Source: Aradus depressus (taxonomy: Eukaryota > Arthropoda > Insecta > Hemiptera > Aradidae). From it: 64,000 nt of DNA. This document shows positions 62,752 through 64,000 of this stretch, in pieces. The first letter of the stretch is position 1, and each line of letters opens with the position of its first letter. The DNA lies in NCBI GenBank assembly GCA_963662175.1, contig OY759220.1:42070136-42134135 (forward strand). The letters are read 5' to 3'. The notes under the pieces are model-generated. The model made no database searches. It worked only from the letters and a program-made list of their open reading frames with translations, and was not told where the DNA came from. The translations under genes and the position numbers were made by a program.

Positions 62752-63206
62752 TTCTTCGGTGAATTACATGCAATGTACTTCCCCAGAACAAATTATTTAA
62801 TTAACTTGTCGCCCCCCCCCCCCTCCAAAGCCAGTCGGCCGTTCACGCTAATATTCATTAGTTGACTTATAGAGGCTCTTAAATGATCATACTAATATTT
62901 ATATCGATACATTTATTACATCGGCAGTTATTAGAGTTTTTGAATTGAGCTCTCTCTCATCCCCACTCCCTCTTGCTGTTTCCGCTGAAAATTAATAGGT
63001 GTCGACCTTATGGGGTTCTGGAAACACATATAAAATTTCTTGACGATACATTCATTCTATTAAAGGTTATCGTGTTCACAGACAGACAGACATTTTTTTT
63101 TCATATTTGGAATCTGGAGGTTGGAAAACATGAAATTTCGTTGAAAACTCCGCATCGAATTTTTAACCGATGACATAACTTCCCCTATACTTCTTATGGC
63201 TGGGGA
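62752..63206 (-). repeat. Family A copy, complete, shortest form
   Basis: Left end TTCTTCGGTGAATTACATG then CAATGTACTTCCCCAG; right end CATAACTTCCCCTATACTTC with partner GCTGGGGAA. About 455 bp with two to three internal units, useful as a reference for the family. A C run lies at 62814-62823. Confidence 0.75.
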
Positions 63207-63249
63207 ATTGAAATTAATTTAATATTACCAATTATAACAATAAATACAG

Positions 63250-63505
63250 TGGGAGAGGGGAGATAAAATAAACTTAAGCACGCCGTCCTTCGGATGGGAC
63301 GTTAAGCGATGGTCCCAAGCCTGTACGATGTCAGGTACTCGTTAAAGACCCCTGCCCTAGGTGAAAAAAAATTTAGGGTAGGTAAAATTTAAGACTCCCA
63401 TAGTAGAGTCGGGCTCATGTCCACCAGAGTGACGGAAGAGCGCTCTGGTAGTAGGCGATATGATCTCATAGTTAAAGCCCGGGCATGAGTCATAATAACT
63501 AACTA
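63250..63505 (+). mobile_element. SINE1 copy, 5'-truncated
   Basis: Begins in the body (GGGGAGATAAAATAAAC) and ends GAGTCATAATAACTAACTAC. CAGTGGGAGAG on both sides (about 63248 and 63507) is the likely target duplication. Confidence 0.85.
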
Positions 63506-63509
63506 CAGT

Positions 63510-63885
63510 GGGAGAGAACGTTATAAAAGTTGGAGAGAATTGGGTTAGGCTGATCAGGTGACTGAGATGCTCCTCCCCTCCGCCCCCCACCCTTCACTCC
63601 CCTCCTTTCCCTCTCGCCTCTTTAACTCCTCCAAATTATTTATCTTCGTTATTTCTAACTTTTATTCCTCAAAAAATATTTTAAATGATTGATTGAGAAA
63701 CATTTTCAGATAGGATCAATAGTAAGTAAATAACTTTTTCTCTCTCGAGAAACCCATCGTTAGCTTTCTCCCATAACAAACATTTCCTTTGGCTTTCTAG
63801 GTTGCAAGAGAAGTTGTCCTATTAGATAGTTCATGGTTGTCATTTTATACAAACTGGTTATCTTGTTATACCAGTGTATTTTCAG
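63510..63885. other. No gene seen; resembles 29880-30110
   Basis: Pyrimidine-rich CTCCTCCCCTCCGCC, TTTTATTCCTCAAAAA and AGATAGGATCAATAGTA segments are arranged as in 29880-30110, so both belong to a further low-copy repeat. Confidence 0.45.
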
Positions 63886-63887
63886 TT

Positions 63888-64000
63888 TACCTCCCCAGTT
63901 ATACGAAGTATAGGTATAGAAGAAGTAATGTAATCCGTCAGAAATTTGATGTTGAATTTTCACCGGAATTTCATGTTTTCCAACCTTCTGATTAAAAAAA
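63888..64000 (+). repeat. Family A copy, left end (continues past the window)
   Basis: TACCTCCCCAGTTATACG then AAGTATAGG and GTTGAATTTTCACCGG. Confidence 0.65.

Overview
This is eukaryotic genomic DNA, AT-rich and dominated by repeats. It most likely comes from an insect: there are short exons separated by 5-18 kb introns, Jockey-type LINE tails, Tc1, pogo and PIF/Harbinger remnants, tRNA-derived SINEs, and SINE tails that read as TTAGG, the arthropod telomere unit. Species cannot be read from the sequence. Almost none of the long open frames are host genes.

Host gene: one plus-strand gene crosses most of the window. Seven exons (7102-7200, 18086-18241, 25603-25752, 44030-44164, 50495-50611, 55670-55789, 62217-62345) each encode one LDL-receptor class A (LDLa) module. 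Every exon starts and ends in phase 1, so the seven join into a single open frame of 302 codons with no stop. Neither the start nor the end of the gene is inside the window. The product should be a secreted or membrane protein with tandem calcium-binding LDLa modules. Modules 1 and 4 both lack cysteines 1 and 3, module 2 has two extra cysteines, and module 7 has lost the acidic calcium site.

Layout: 1-3.9 kb holds pieces of an LTR retroelement (a basic ORF end, a candidate long LTR, three consecutive tRNA-Lys primer-binding sites and a broken gag-like start). From 5 to 63 kb the introns are layered transposon insertions. The main families are: SINE1 (about 30 copies or fragments; tRNA-like head, about 340 bp, with a long form of about 440 bp); SINE2 (five copies; tRNA-Leu/Ser-like head); family A (about 25 copies of a non-autonomous repeat built from degenerate internal units of about 140 bp and bounded by CTTCCCC/GGGGAAG motifs); Jockey-like and other LINE 3' ends; a disrupted Tc1 element with a nested SINE; a PIF/Harbinger deletion derivative inside a LINE; pogo-like elements; and three hairpin elements with 12-bp target duplications and hammerhead-ribozyme-like cores, probably related to Penelope-like elements. 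Five tandem minisatellites and many long poly-G/C and AT runs are also present.

Nesting gives a relative order in several places: SINE into hairpin element into family A (7.7-8.9 kb), LINE into SINE1 (40.4-41.2 kb), PIF element into LINE (57.6-59.35 kb), SINE fragment inside Tc1 inside an RTE-like repeat (13.2-16.0 kb), and a small inverted-repeat element inside a pogo-like one (37.0-38.0 kb).
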